Shown: positions 1-6,124 of the stretch, one piece after another
Layout of the letters: each line of letters begins with the position of its first letter
Position numbering within the stretch: position 1 is the stretch's first letter
Source: Acidimicrobiaceae bacterium
GTDB taxonomy: Bacteria; Actinomycetota; Acidimicrobiia; Acidimicrobiales; UBA8592
Length of the DNA stretch: 8,532 bases
Direction: 5' to 3'
Assembly: GCA_002724825.1 (NCBI GenBank)
Contig: PBPU01000055.1
Coordinates: 1 to 8,532, forward strand
The notes under the pieces: generated by a model
What the model was told of the DNA's origin: nothing
Seen by the model: the letters and a program-made list of their open reading frames with translations, nothing else
Database searches by the model: none
Position numbers and translations under genes: made by a program

Positions 1-6
1 CATGCT

Positions 7-90
7 GCGCCGGTGGCGGAATTGGCAGACGCGCAGGGTTTAGGTCCCTGTGTCCATTAGGATGTGTGGGTTCAAGTCCCACCCGGCGCA
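7..90 (+). tRNA. tRNA-Leu, anticodon UAG
   Basis: This is a complete class II tRNA cloverleaf. The acceptor stem pairs GCGCCGG (7-13) with CCGGCGC (83-89), followed by discriminator A90. The D stem is GCG/CGC (16-18 with 30-32). The anticodon stem is CAGGG/CCCTG (34-38 with 46-50) around loop TTTAGGT, which places anticodon TAG at 41-43. A long variable arm with a TCC/GGA stem (53-55 with 60-62) is typical of leucine tRNA. The T stem is GTGGG/CCCAC around TTCAAGT. The 3' CCA is not encoded (CAA follows), so it must be added by a nucleotidyltransferase. It should read CUA and, by wobble, other CUN codons. No U-tract hairpin terminator is visible just downstream. Confidence 0.97.
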
Positions 91-143
91 CAAAAGAATA
101 TTATCTTAGGCAATGTCGTGAAGATTTTTCTTTGTATGCGGCT

Positions 144-156
144 ACGCTAGAAGCGT
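144..156. promoter_or_regulatory. Candidate ClgR-type operator upstream of clpP
   Basis: ACGCT-AGA-AGCGT is a perfect 5-base inverted repeat with a 3-base centre, lying 63 bases before the clpP start. It contains CGC-N5-GCG, the core spacing I recall for the actinobacterial activator ClgR, which controls clp genes in Corynebacterium, Streptomyces and Mycobacterium. Flanking positions match the longer published consensus only partly, and the central base is G rather than A. No convincing -10/-35 pair was found beside it. The match to the regulator is inference; the palindrome itself is seen directly. Confidence 0.45.
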
Positions 157-200
157 CGTAATGGTGGAATCGGCCTAACCGAGACCAAGTCGAAATTAGA

Positions 201-215
201 TCTGAGGAGCTCAGA
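201..215 (+). promoter_or_regulatory. Hairpin enclosing the clpP Shine-Dalgarno
   Basis: TCTGAG (201-206) is perfectly complementary to CTCAGA (210-215) with a GAG loop, forming a 6-bp stem just upstream of the clpP ATG at 220. The Shine-Dalgarno GAGGAG occupies 204-209, half in the stem and half in the loop, with ten bases to the start codon. If the hairpin forms in the mRNA, it would hinder ribosome access until melted. A three-base loop and six pairs make only a modest structure, so it may be incidental. Confidence 0.35.
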
Positions 216-219
216 AAAT

Positions 220-819
220 ATGTCCCTTCCTACAAAACCTTTCGCTTCAGATAGAGGATCACAGATGCCAGGCCAGTTTGACGTTTATTCACAGTTATTA
301 AAGAATCGCATCGTAATGCTATGGGACACTGTGGATGATGACATAGCGAAATCAATCACAGCGCAATTGCTTTACCTTGAAGGAGAAAATCCAGATCAAG
401 ACATTTGGCTATATATTAACTCTCCTGGGGGGTCTGTGACTGCTGGTATGGCGATCTATGACACTATGCAATTTATTAAACCTGACGTTGCAACAATCTG
501 CTTAGGTTTAGGTGCTTCTATGGGGCAATTTCTTCTTGGGGCAGGAGCTCCAGGGAAACGATACTCGCTTAAACATGCTCGCATAATGATGCACCAGCCC
601 TCTGGCGGTATTCAAGGTCAGGCTTCAGATATTGCAATACAAGCTGAACAACTCAACTACATTAAAAGATTAATGGCTGAACTGATTGCCGGACACACTG
701 GCCAAGATGTTGAACAGGTGCAAGCAGACTCAGATCGAGATCGGTGGTTCACAGCTGAAGAAGCAAAAGAATATGGAATCGTTGATCACGTGATTACCAG
801 CAGAGGTGAAGTGAACTAA
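220..819 (+). CDS. clpP: ATP-dependent Clp protease proteolytic subunit, ClpP1-like
   Basis: This cytosolic serine peptidase of 199 residues forms the barrel that degrades substrates fed by a ClpX or ClpC ATPase. The catalytic triad is Ser100 (GLGASMGQ), His125 (MMHQPSGG) and Asp174 (SDRD); the H-S and D-H spacings of 25 and 49 match E. coli ClpP. The substrate-groove motif YINSPGGSV is at 65-73. The C-terminal half (SDIAIQAEQ, ADSDRDRWFTAEEA, VDHVIT) resembles mycobacterial ClpP1 closely. Oddities are GLGAS in place of the usual GxAAS at the nucleophile elbow, and VMLWD where most members have IFLG. The ATG at 220 has a GAGGAG Shine-Dalgarno at 204-209. No clpP2, tig or clpX adjoins, unlike the usual actinobacterial arrangement. 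It ends 18 bases from a convergent gene, with no terminator hairpin between. Confidence 0.95.
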   Translation: MSLPTKPFASDRGSQMPGQFDVYSQLLKNRIVMLWDTVDDDIAKSITAQLLYLEGENPDQDIWLYINSPGGSVTAGMAIYDTMQFIKPDVATICLGLGASMGQFLLGAGAPGKRYSLKHARIMMHQPSGGIQGQASDIAIQAEQLNYIKRLMAELIAGHTGQDVEQVQADSDRDRWFTAEEAKEYGIVDHVITSRGEVN

Positions 820-837
820 CTATTGGTGAATTCAGTA

Positions 838-1299
838 TTAGTCTTCATTTGCTTGAGGAACTGTAGTGTTGCTCGTTTCAAACGGTGATATAAAATTTAG
901 GCCGCACTCTGTTTCCCCATAGAGTTCGAGAGCACGGGCAGATGTTGTGACCTCATCAAGTTCTGCCTGAAATTTTCTTAGTTCGGTTGTTCGTTGGCTC
1001 GGGGAGACAGAAACTATTTTCGAGAGAATATCTTCATATAAGAAAGCTACTGCTTGTGTTTCTTTTGAGATACTTGATGGGGCTTCGGAGGCTAGTTCGA
1101 GAAGGTCAGCTATCGTTTGGTTGACGAGTTGAGAGTTATCTAAAGTGAGGTTTGTTAGAGCCGAATCGGGGCCTGCCAAGATTTGTAGCTTATTGCAGAA
1201 ATCTGATGCCGGTCCTTCGGATATGTCGTTTGAGCAGGAAGTTGATAAGGCAAGCAGAAGAATGAACGCTACGAATGTAGATAGCTTTTGAGATTTCAC
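838..1299 (-). CDS. Small secreted lipoprotein of unknown function
   Basis: I do not recognise the family of this 153-residue protein. The N-terminus is a lipoprotein signal: basic MKSQK, a hydrophobic stretch at about 6-18, then LSTSC with Cys22 as the probable lipidated residue. This lipobox is acceptable but not the classic LAGC. The mature part is mostly helical in character, acidic, and has two further cysteines (Cys35 in DFC, Cys132 in ECG) that could form a disulfide outside the cytoplasm. The tail is rich in Ser, Thr and Asn. The start is GTG, and its GTGA overlaps the rpe stop by four bases, so translation is probably coupled to rpe. AGGA lies two bases before the GTG. No functional link between an exported lipoprotein and rpe is evident, so the coupling may only reflect gene packing. 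Confidence 0.8.
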   Translation of the reverse strand: MKSQKLSTFVAFILLLALSTSCSNDISEGPASDFCNKLQILAGPDSALTNLTLDNSQLVNQTIADLLELASEAPSSISKETQAVAFLYEDILSKIVSVSPSQRTTELRKFQAELDEVTTSARALELYGETECGLNFISPFETSNTTVPQANED

Positions 1300-1970
1300 T
1301 TTCCTGATGCAGCGGTCTCACGTAGTTCCGCAATGGCGGTTTGTGGGCCATCAGGGTGAGAGAAAATAGCACTCCCAGCGACAAATACGTTCGCTCCAGC
1401 ACAAGTAGCTTGAGCGATTGTGGATGCGGAAATACCTCCGTCGACCTCAATGTCGATTTCAGAACCTTGTTCTAAAGTCCATGACTTGACTCTTTCTATT
1501 TTTGTTTCTTGAGACGGGAGATATTTTTGGCCTCCAAAGCCCGGATTTACTGACATGATAAGGATTTGATCAACGAGATGTAGGACATGTTTGACATTTT
1601 CTACTGGGGTAGCTGGATTCAACGTAACTCCGGCTTTTGCTCCAAGTTCTAGAATTCTATTTAGTGACCGGTCGAGGTGTTTAGTTGATTCCACATGAAG
1701 CATAATCAATTCACACCCCGCTTCTATATACATGGGGGCTAGGAGGTCAGGGTCCTCTACCATTAGGTGGGCTTCAAAGGGTATCTCAATGGATTTCCTG
1801 CAAGAGGAAACAACGTCGGGACCGATAGTGAGGTTCGGAACAAAGTTTCCATCCATTACATCCCAGTGGATTCGATCCGCTCCAGCTTCTTCTAACATTT
1901 TCAGTTCTTCGCCTAACCTGCTGAAATCAGCAGGAAGGATTGAAGGGCAAATTTCGATTTGTCTACCCAT
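1296..1970 (-). CDS. rpe: Ribulose-phosphate 3-epimerase
   Basis: This cytosolic TIM-barrel enzyme of 224 residues interconverts D-ribulose 5-phosphate and D-xylulose 5-phosphate in the pentose phosphate or Calvin pathways. Family motifs appear in order: CPSILPADF (8-16), HWDVMDGNFVPNLTIGP (35-51), EAHLMVEDP (66-74), VNPGFGGQ (141-148) and EVDGGI (175-180). Metal ligands are His35, Asp37, His68 and Asp177; Asp37 and Asp177 are also the acid/base pair. I chose the ATG at 1970, because the protein then begins like known Rpe (usual length 210-230) and a purine-rich GGGGGAAGAG precedes it. An upstream in-frame TTG at 1994 would add eight poorly conserved residues. Its stop overlaps the next gene's GTG by four bases. 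It lies 127 bases after the oxidase gene and may have its own promoter. Confidence 0.95.
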   Translation of the reverse strand: MGRQIEICPSILPADFSRLGEELKMLEEAGADRIHWDVMDGNFVPNLTIGPDVVSSCRKSIEIPFEAHLMVEDPDLLAPMYIEAGCELIMLHVESTKHLDRSLNRILELGAKAGVTLNPATPVENVKHVLHLVDQILIMSVNPGFGGQKYLPSQETKIERVKSWTLEQGSEIDIEVDGGISASTIAQATCAGANVFVAGSAIFSHPDGPQTAIAELRETAASGK

Positions 1971-2035
1971 ATCTCTTCCCCCGTTTCGTCTCAATAGGTT
2001 TGGGATCGTCTTCCAATAAAAACTGGATTACCTCT

Positions 2036-2063
2036 ATTATTCCTATTATCTACTGTTACTCAA
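2036..2063 (-). promoter_or_regulatory. Candidate promoter for rpe and the lipoprotein gene
   Basis: On the minus strand TTGAGT (2063-2058, four of six bases matching TTGACA) is followed after 16 bases by AATAAT (2041-2036, five of six matching TATAAT). Transcription would start near 2029, giving a leader of roughly 60 bases to the rpe ATG at 1970. The region is AT-rich, so chance matches are likely; read-through from the oxidase gene is the alternative. Confidence 0.35.
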
Positions 2064-2084
2064 TGGATAGCGAGGGATTTATTT

Positions 2085-2109
2085 CAAGAGATTGAGATCA
2101 TATCTCTTG
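2085..2109 (-). repeat. Inverted repeat across the oxidase stop codon
   Basis: CAAGAGAT (2085-2092) and ATCTCTTG (2102-2109) are perfect complements, an 8-bp stem with a 9-base loop. The loop contains the TGA stop (2100-2098) of the oxidase gene. The stem is AT-rich, and the following minus-strand sequence is A/T-rich without a run of T, so it is not a classical intrinsic terminator. It might be a weak terminator, an RNA-stabilising hairpin, or chance. Confidence 0.4.
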
Positions 2110-3465
2110 TTGAGGGAAAATTGTTCCTGGATTTAGGATGCCAGCAGGGTCAAATATTGATTTTATCTCTTGAAAGATATTGATTTCTGTCGGTGTTCTG
2201 TTGAGGTAGAGATGGTGTGCTTTAGCTCGACCTATTCCATGCTCTGCGGATATGCTGCCTCCCAGCGACGCAACATATTTCAATACAGCTATATCCACCT
2301 CCAAGTCTTCGGGATCAGGACCCAGAATGTTTACATGAATATTCCCATCTCCGGCATGGCCAAATAGAAACGATTGAGTCTGATCATCGATTGCATTGAT
2401 GACTTCTTGAACATTGTTGCAGAATTCATTTAATTTTCCGTGTGGGAGTGAAACATCTAACTTGTGCGGAACTCCGGCTGCCGAGATCGCCTCGGTATGA
2501 AGGTCCCTATACTGCCATAGTTTTTTTCTACTCTGACTGTCGTTGCCGTATGCGACAAAATGTGATGCGTTAAAGAAAGCTGATAGCGGGCTATTGCTAA
2601 TTCTTTCTTCTAAGCCTGCTTGTCCGCCGATATCAACTAGCAAATAGGCAGCTAACTGCTCATTCCAAGGTGGAATTATTTCGAATCTTTCGCAAACAAG
2701 GCTTAGCCCATTATGGAAAAATATTTCACATGCTTGAACATCATCGAGGGACTTTCTTATCTCTTCGACAATCTCCAAAGCTTCGTTGAGGGATCGAAAT
2801 CCGAGCAGAATTGATAGCTCTTCTTCAGGGGGTTTCACCAGACGAAGTCGAGCTCTTGTCACGACGGCGAGAGTTCCCTCACTGCCACAGAGTAATCCTG
2901 GGAGATGATACCCCGTATTATCTTTTGGAAGCCCGCGAAGGTCTCCTATGACGTCTCCAGTTCCTGAAACAGCTTCTAAGCTTAGGACCTGTTCGCGAGT
3001 GTTTCCATACCGAAGTACCTGCGACCCTCCAGCATTAGTGGCTATAGTTCCGCCTATAGAAGCAGAATCTCTTGCACTTAAATCAACCCCATATTTCCAT
3101 CCAAGCTGAGAAGCTGCCTGCTGGACATCACCTAGTGTTGCCCCTGCTTGAGTAACTATTTGCCCTGTAGCGTCGTCTACCTCTTCGATGGCTGTCATTC
3201 TCTTGAGGGATAGAACTAATTCTCCATTTACTGGTGTGGCGCCTCCGACCATCCCTGTGTTTCCTCCTTGAGGGACTAGAGCAATAGCATTTTCATAGCA
3301 CCATTTCACTATCTGAGATACTTGTCCTGTGGTTCTCGGCAACAGGACGGCGGGAGTATATCCTTTGTATCTTCTGGTCCAGTCAACTGTGTATGCGCTA
3401 TTAAGTGAAGGATCAGTAACGATACCATCGTTACCTAGAATAGTTCTCAAGCTTTCTAATTTCAT
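2098..3465 (-). CDS. FAD-linked D-2-hydroxyacid dehydrogenase (GlcD/D2HGDH-like)
   Basis: This flavoprotein of 455 residues belongs to the vanillyl-alcohol-oxidase superfamily (FAD_binding_4 followed by FAD-oxidase_C). It probably oxidises a D-2-hydroxyacid such as D-2-hydroxyglutarate, D-lactate or glycolate. The FAD pyrophosphate loop is PQGGNTGMVGG (65-75), with SARDSASIGGTIATNAGG (130-147) further on. The C-terminal half carries GHAGDGNIHVNI (369-380) and SAEHGIG (406-412). His370, His377 and Glu408 correspond to the zinc ligands of human D2HGDH, and Lys335 (KLDVSLP) to its substrate lysine. FDPAGILNPG (438-447) closes the domain. No partner subunits (GlcE, GlcF) and no signal peptide are present, which favours a single-subunit D2HGDH/Dld2-type enzyme. 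The exact substrate and electron acceptor cannot be told. The ATG at 3465 lacks a clear Shine-Dalgarno. Confidence 0.88.
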   Translation of the reverse strand: MKLESLRTILGNDGIVTDPSLNSAYTVDWTRRYKGYTPAVLLPRTTGQVSQIVKWCYENAIALVPQGGNTGMVGGATPVNGELVLSLKRMTAIEEVDDATGQIVTQAGATLGDVQQAASQLGWKYGVDLSARDSASIGGTIATNAGGSQVLRYGNTREQVLSLEAVSGTGDVIGDLRGLPKDNTGYHLPGLLCGSEGTLAVVTRARLRLVKPPEEELSILLGFRSLNEALEIVEEIRKSLDDVQACEIFFHNGLSLVCERFEIIPPWNEQLAAYLLVDIGGQAGLEERISNSPLSAFFNASHFVAYGNDSQSRKKLWQYRDLHTEAISAAGVPHKLDVSLPHGKLNEFCNNVQEVINAIDDQTQSFLFGHAGDGNIHVNILGPDPEDLEVDIAVLKYVASLGGSISAEHGIGRAKAHHLYLNRTPTEINIFQEIKSIFDPAGILNPGTIFPQQEI

Positions 3466-3492
3466 TTTCAGAAATCGTAACAGTAATTTGGA

Positions 3493-3558
3493 ATTCTAGA
3501 GAAATGATGCATTGAGTGTTTTGACAAATCACGACTTCGGACTATTTGCTTCTATGCT
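3493..3558. promoter_or_regulatory. Divergent promoter region between the oxidase gene and menD
   Basis: A perfect -35 hexamer TTGACA lies at 3521-3526 on the + strand. Its best properly spaced -10 is weak (TATTTG, 3543-3548, spacer 16). A better-looking TATGCT (3553-3558) is too far from TTGACA, but sits eight bases before the menD ATG, where a leaderless -10 would lie. The sequence is TTTG-A-CAAA, so the minus strand also reads TTGTCA (3527-3522). A minus-strand TAGAAT (3498-3493) could be the oxidase -10, though the spacing to TTGTCA is 23 bases. The region surely holds both promoters; the exact boxes are uncertain. Confidence 0.4.
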
Positions 3559-3566
3559 TTTAGGTA

Positions 3567-5306
3567 ATGGATTCTAAAGTGCAAAAAACTCGAGACGATG
3601 GTGTCAACGTGATGTATGCCTATTGTCTGCGATTCTTTTCGGAGCTTAAAGCCCTAGGTGTCACCAATGTCATCGTTTCACCTGGTTCTAGAAACACACC
3701 CTTAGTTCTTTCAGCCGAACAAGTCGGCCTAGAAGTAGTAGTTCAGCTTGACGAAAGAGTTGCTGCATTTCATGCTTTAGGAGCAGCAAAAGCGACCGGT
3801 ATTCCTTCTGTCCTTATCTGTAGCTCAGGTACTGCTGCAGCGAATTATCTTCCAGCAGTTGTCGAAGCAAACCATGCCTCAACTCCTATGATTATCTGCA
3901 CAGCGGACCGCCCTCCAGAACTTCGACAATGGGGTGAAGGTCAAACAATCAATCAAGTTGGCCTGTATGGAAACAACGTCCGGTGGCATTATGACCTTCC
4001 AGTTGCTTCCGAAATCAACGAAAGCCATGCCCGATCAACGGCCCTTCGAGCTTGGTCGATGTCTGCAAGTAGTCTTCAAGGCCCTGTGCACCTAAATTGG
4101 CCATTTCGCAAGCCCCTTGAACCGACCCAGAATTTAGAAACACCTGAAGCTACACTCTCCCCTGAATCACTCTCCCATGAAGAGGTACTTAGGGGTTCTT
4201 CGCTTGCAACTCTTGCAAAAGAGTATGAACGAGGGCTTATCACTGTTGGGCCAAATAGTCTTCAAAGTCAAGAACTCGAAGCTCTTGTAGCGTTTAGTTC
4301 AGATAGTGGTTGGCCAATATTGGCTGACCCATGTTCACAGCTTCGAGATAAAGAAAGCCTAAGTAGTGCACCCATCATCACATTAGGGGAGCTTTTATTT
4401 GCAGAGGAACAGTTCACGTCACTTCTCGCTCCAGTAGACGTAATTGTCCATGTTGGGCTGCCTGCCACTTCAAAGGCATATCGTTTATGGAAACAAAAAA
4501 CCCCTCCAGCGAGGTACGTGATTGTTTCCCCTGGTACAGATTGGCCAGATCCCTCACATGAAGTAACTGATGTTATCCATGGCCCTATTATGGCCGCTTT
4601 CTCTGAGGCTTCGTCAGGAAGAGGGGTAAACACTAGTTGGTGTGAACTCTGGATGAAACACAACAGTGCTGCTGCAGAGGCGGTACAGAGATATGTCTCA
4701 GAAAACCGATGTGAGCTATCTCTGGCATCGCGAATTCTCTCATCGATTCCATCAGGAACTTCCCTTATGTTGTCGAATTCAATGATTGTCAGAGATGCAG
4801 AGTTGGTGCTGCAGAATATGGAATCTGATATAAAAGTAATTAGTAATCGGGGGGCAAATGGTATTGATGGTGTCATATCAACTGGTATTGGCGTTTCTTC
4901 TTCCAGAGGAGGGCCGTGCCTAGTCCTTGTAGGAGATGTTGCCGCTGTGCACGATATAGCAGGTTTAGTAGCAGCAGGGAGGCTCCAAAGTAACGTAGTA
5001 ATCGTCGTCATTGATAATGGCGGTGGAGCAATATTCTCATTTCTTCCGCTCGCCAAAGAAATCGATAGTGACCGTTTCGACGCCCTATTTACCACTCCTC
5101 ATCAGACAAATCTTATAGGTATCGCATCATCAGCAGGTATAGAAACTGAGGTCATTGAATCAACTTCAGATATTGAGAAACTTCTTGGGAGGGCCTTTAA
5201 CTCAGCAGGACCCAGCTTGTTTCTATATAGCACCAGTGTCGAAGAGACGGTCAAGGCATATGAAGATATTCGTTCTGGTTTTCAGGCATCTTTTCATGAG
5301 GAATAA
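3567..5306 (+). CDS. menD: SEPHCHC synthase, menaquinone pathway
   Basis: This thiamine-diphosphate enzyme of 579 residues joins isochorismate and 2-oxoglutarate, releasing CO2, to make 2-succinyl-5-enolpyruvyl-6-hydroxy-3-cyclohexene-1-carboxylate. It has the three-domain layout of ThDP decarboxylases. The N-terminal Pyr domain has SPGSRNTPL (38-46; Arg42 is the substrate arginine) and LDERVAAFHALG (61-72), with cofactor-activating Glu63. SSGTAAANYLPAVVEA (86-101) and TADRPPELR (112-120) are also typical. The C-terminal PP domain has SNRGANGIDG (426-435) and the ThDP/Mg motif from GDVAAVHDIAGL (456-467) to NGGGAIFSFLP (484-494). The family more often has SRSTP, so Asn43 is a small deviation. 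The ATG at 3567 has no good Shine-Dalgarno; a start nearer Val14/Met16 (3612) cannot be excluded. Its TAA shares one base with the menH ATG. Confidence 0.96.
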   Translation: MDSKVQKTRDDGVNVMYAYCLRFFSELKALGVTNVIVSPGSRNTPLVLSAEQVGLEVVVQLDERVAAFHALGAAKATGIPSVLICSSGTAAANYLPAVVEANHASTPMIICTADRPPELRQWGEGQTINQVGLYGNNVRWHYDLPVASEINESHARSTALRAWSMSASSLQGPVHLNWPFRKPLEPTQNLETPEATLSPESLSHEEVLRGSSLATLAKEYERGLITVGPNSLQSQELEALVAFSSDSGWPILADPCSQLRDKESLSSAPIITLGELLFAEEQFTSLLAPVDVIVHVGLPATSKAYRLWKQKTPPARYVIVSPGTDWPDPSHEVTDVIHGPIMAAFSEASSGRGVNTSWCELWMKHNSAAAEAVQRYVSENRCELSLASRILSSIPSGTSLMLSNSMIVRDAELVLQNMESDIKVISNRGANGIDGVISTGIGVSSSRGGPCLVLVGDVAAVHDIAGLVAAGRLQSNVVIVVIDNGGGAIFSFLPLAKEIDSDRFDALFTTPHQTNLIGIASSAGIETEVIESTSDIEKLLGRAFNSAGPSLFLYSTSVEETVKAYEDIRSGFQASFHEE

Positions 5307-6124
5307 TGCGTCGATCCGGTAGTCGAGAAGCGGTCGATCTTTGGGTTCGTGATGAAGGTGAAGGGCTTCCTGTCGTCCTGCTCCATGGTTTTACCGGAAG
5401 TGGGGATTCCATGTCGGACCTAGTTTCACCTACTACCAATAGGGTGATTGCTCCAGATCTTATAGGTCACGGACTAAGCCCAGCTCCAGACCAATTAGGC
5501 GTTTATAAGATGGAGGCAATGGTCGGCCAGCTTCACCATTTAATTCAAGAGAGATTTGAGGTACCTGGAGTATTGTGCGGTTATTCAATGGGTGCTCGAC
5601 TTGCATTGTCGTATTCATTTGAGCATCCTCAAGATATATCGGGACTAGTTCTGATTGGTGGGACTCCTGGAATGGAGGATCAGGAAGAAGCTGCGGAGCG
5701 AGCTGCTAACGATGCTCGACTTGCTTCTCGTATAGAAAGTGAAGGGGTATCAGAATTTGTTGATTATTGGGAGCGCCTTCCCCTTTTTGCATCGCAGATT
5801 CATCTACCCGATGAGGTAAAAAGATCCATTCGACGCGTACGACTTGCCCAACGCCCCCACGGAATAGCAAATAGTCTTCGTATGGCGAGTACTGGGCTGA
5901 TGAGATCTATGTGGAAAGAACTCGAAAATTTGCAGATTCCTACTCTTCTTATCACAGGAGTTTATGACCAGAAATTCACTGAATTAGCTGAGCAGGTGGA
6001 AAGGGCTGTTCCATCTGCTCGTCATGTCATTATCCCAAATGCCGGGCATGCTGCTCATACAGAAAATCCTGCAGTAGTTAGACGATGTATAGAGGAATTC
6101 CTTAGGAAACTATGCGTGGAATGA
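5306..6124 (+). CDS. menH: SHCHC synthase, alpha/beta hydrolase fold
   Basis: This enzyme of 272 residues eliminates pyruvate from the MenD product to give 2-succinyl-6-hydroxy-2,4-cyclohexadiene-1-carboxylate. The fold is shown by the oxyanion loop LLHGFTGSG (25-33), nucleophile elbow GYSMG (92-96, Ser94), acid Asp221 (ITGVYD) and His248 (NAGHAAHTENP). Arg98, four residues after the serine, matches the substrate arginine of E. coli MenH. A lid helix region at about 120-165 (GTPGMEDQEEAAERA, then WERLPLF) looks like MenH. Alpha/beta hydrolases are hard to name alone, but the position between menD and menC makes this call firm. The ATG overlaps the menD stop by one base, with GAGGA three bases before it, so translation is probably coupled. 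Its stop lies inside the start region of menC. Confidence 0.9.
   Translation: MRRSGSREAVDLWVRDEGEGLPVVLLHGFTGSGDSMSDLVSPTTNRVIAPDLIGHGLSPAPDQLGVYKMEAMVGQLHHLIQERFEVPGVLCGYSMGARLALSYSFEHPQDISGLVLIGGTPGMEDQEEAAERAANDARLASRIESEGVSEFVDYWERLPLFASQIHLPDEVKRSIRRVRLAQRPHGIANSLRMASTGLMRSMWKELENLQIPTLLITGVYDQKFTELAEQVERAVPSARHVIIPNAGHAAHTENPAVVRRCIEEFLRKLCVE

Noticed and set aside
91..140. Intrinsic terminator after tRNA-Leu
   Set aside because: A T-rich stretch exists at about 125-133, but the only preceding stem is four AT-rich pairs, too weak to call.
820..837. Possible bidirectional terminator between clpP and the lipoprotein gene
   Set aside because: The gap is only 18 bases and contains no stem beyond the GAATTC palindrome and no T-run.
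1190..1450. Minus-strand open frame of 86 codons across the rpe/lipoprotein junction
   Set aside because: It runs in another frame of the same strand through the conserved rpe C-terminus and the lipoprotein signal peptide. Both of those are better supported.
1971..1994. Longer rpe starting at TTG 1994
   Set aside because: It adds eight residues absent from known Rpe N-termini, and the ATG at 1970 has a purine-rich ribosome site directly upstream.
4268..5095. Long minus-strand open frame of 275 codons inside menD
   Set aside because: It lies wholly antisense to well-conserved menD motifs, its translation is low-complexity and resembles no family, and no ribosome site is evident. It is a shadow frame.
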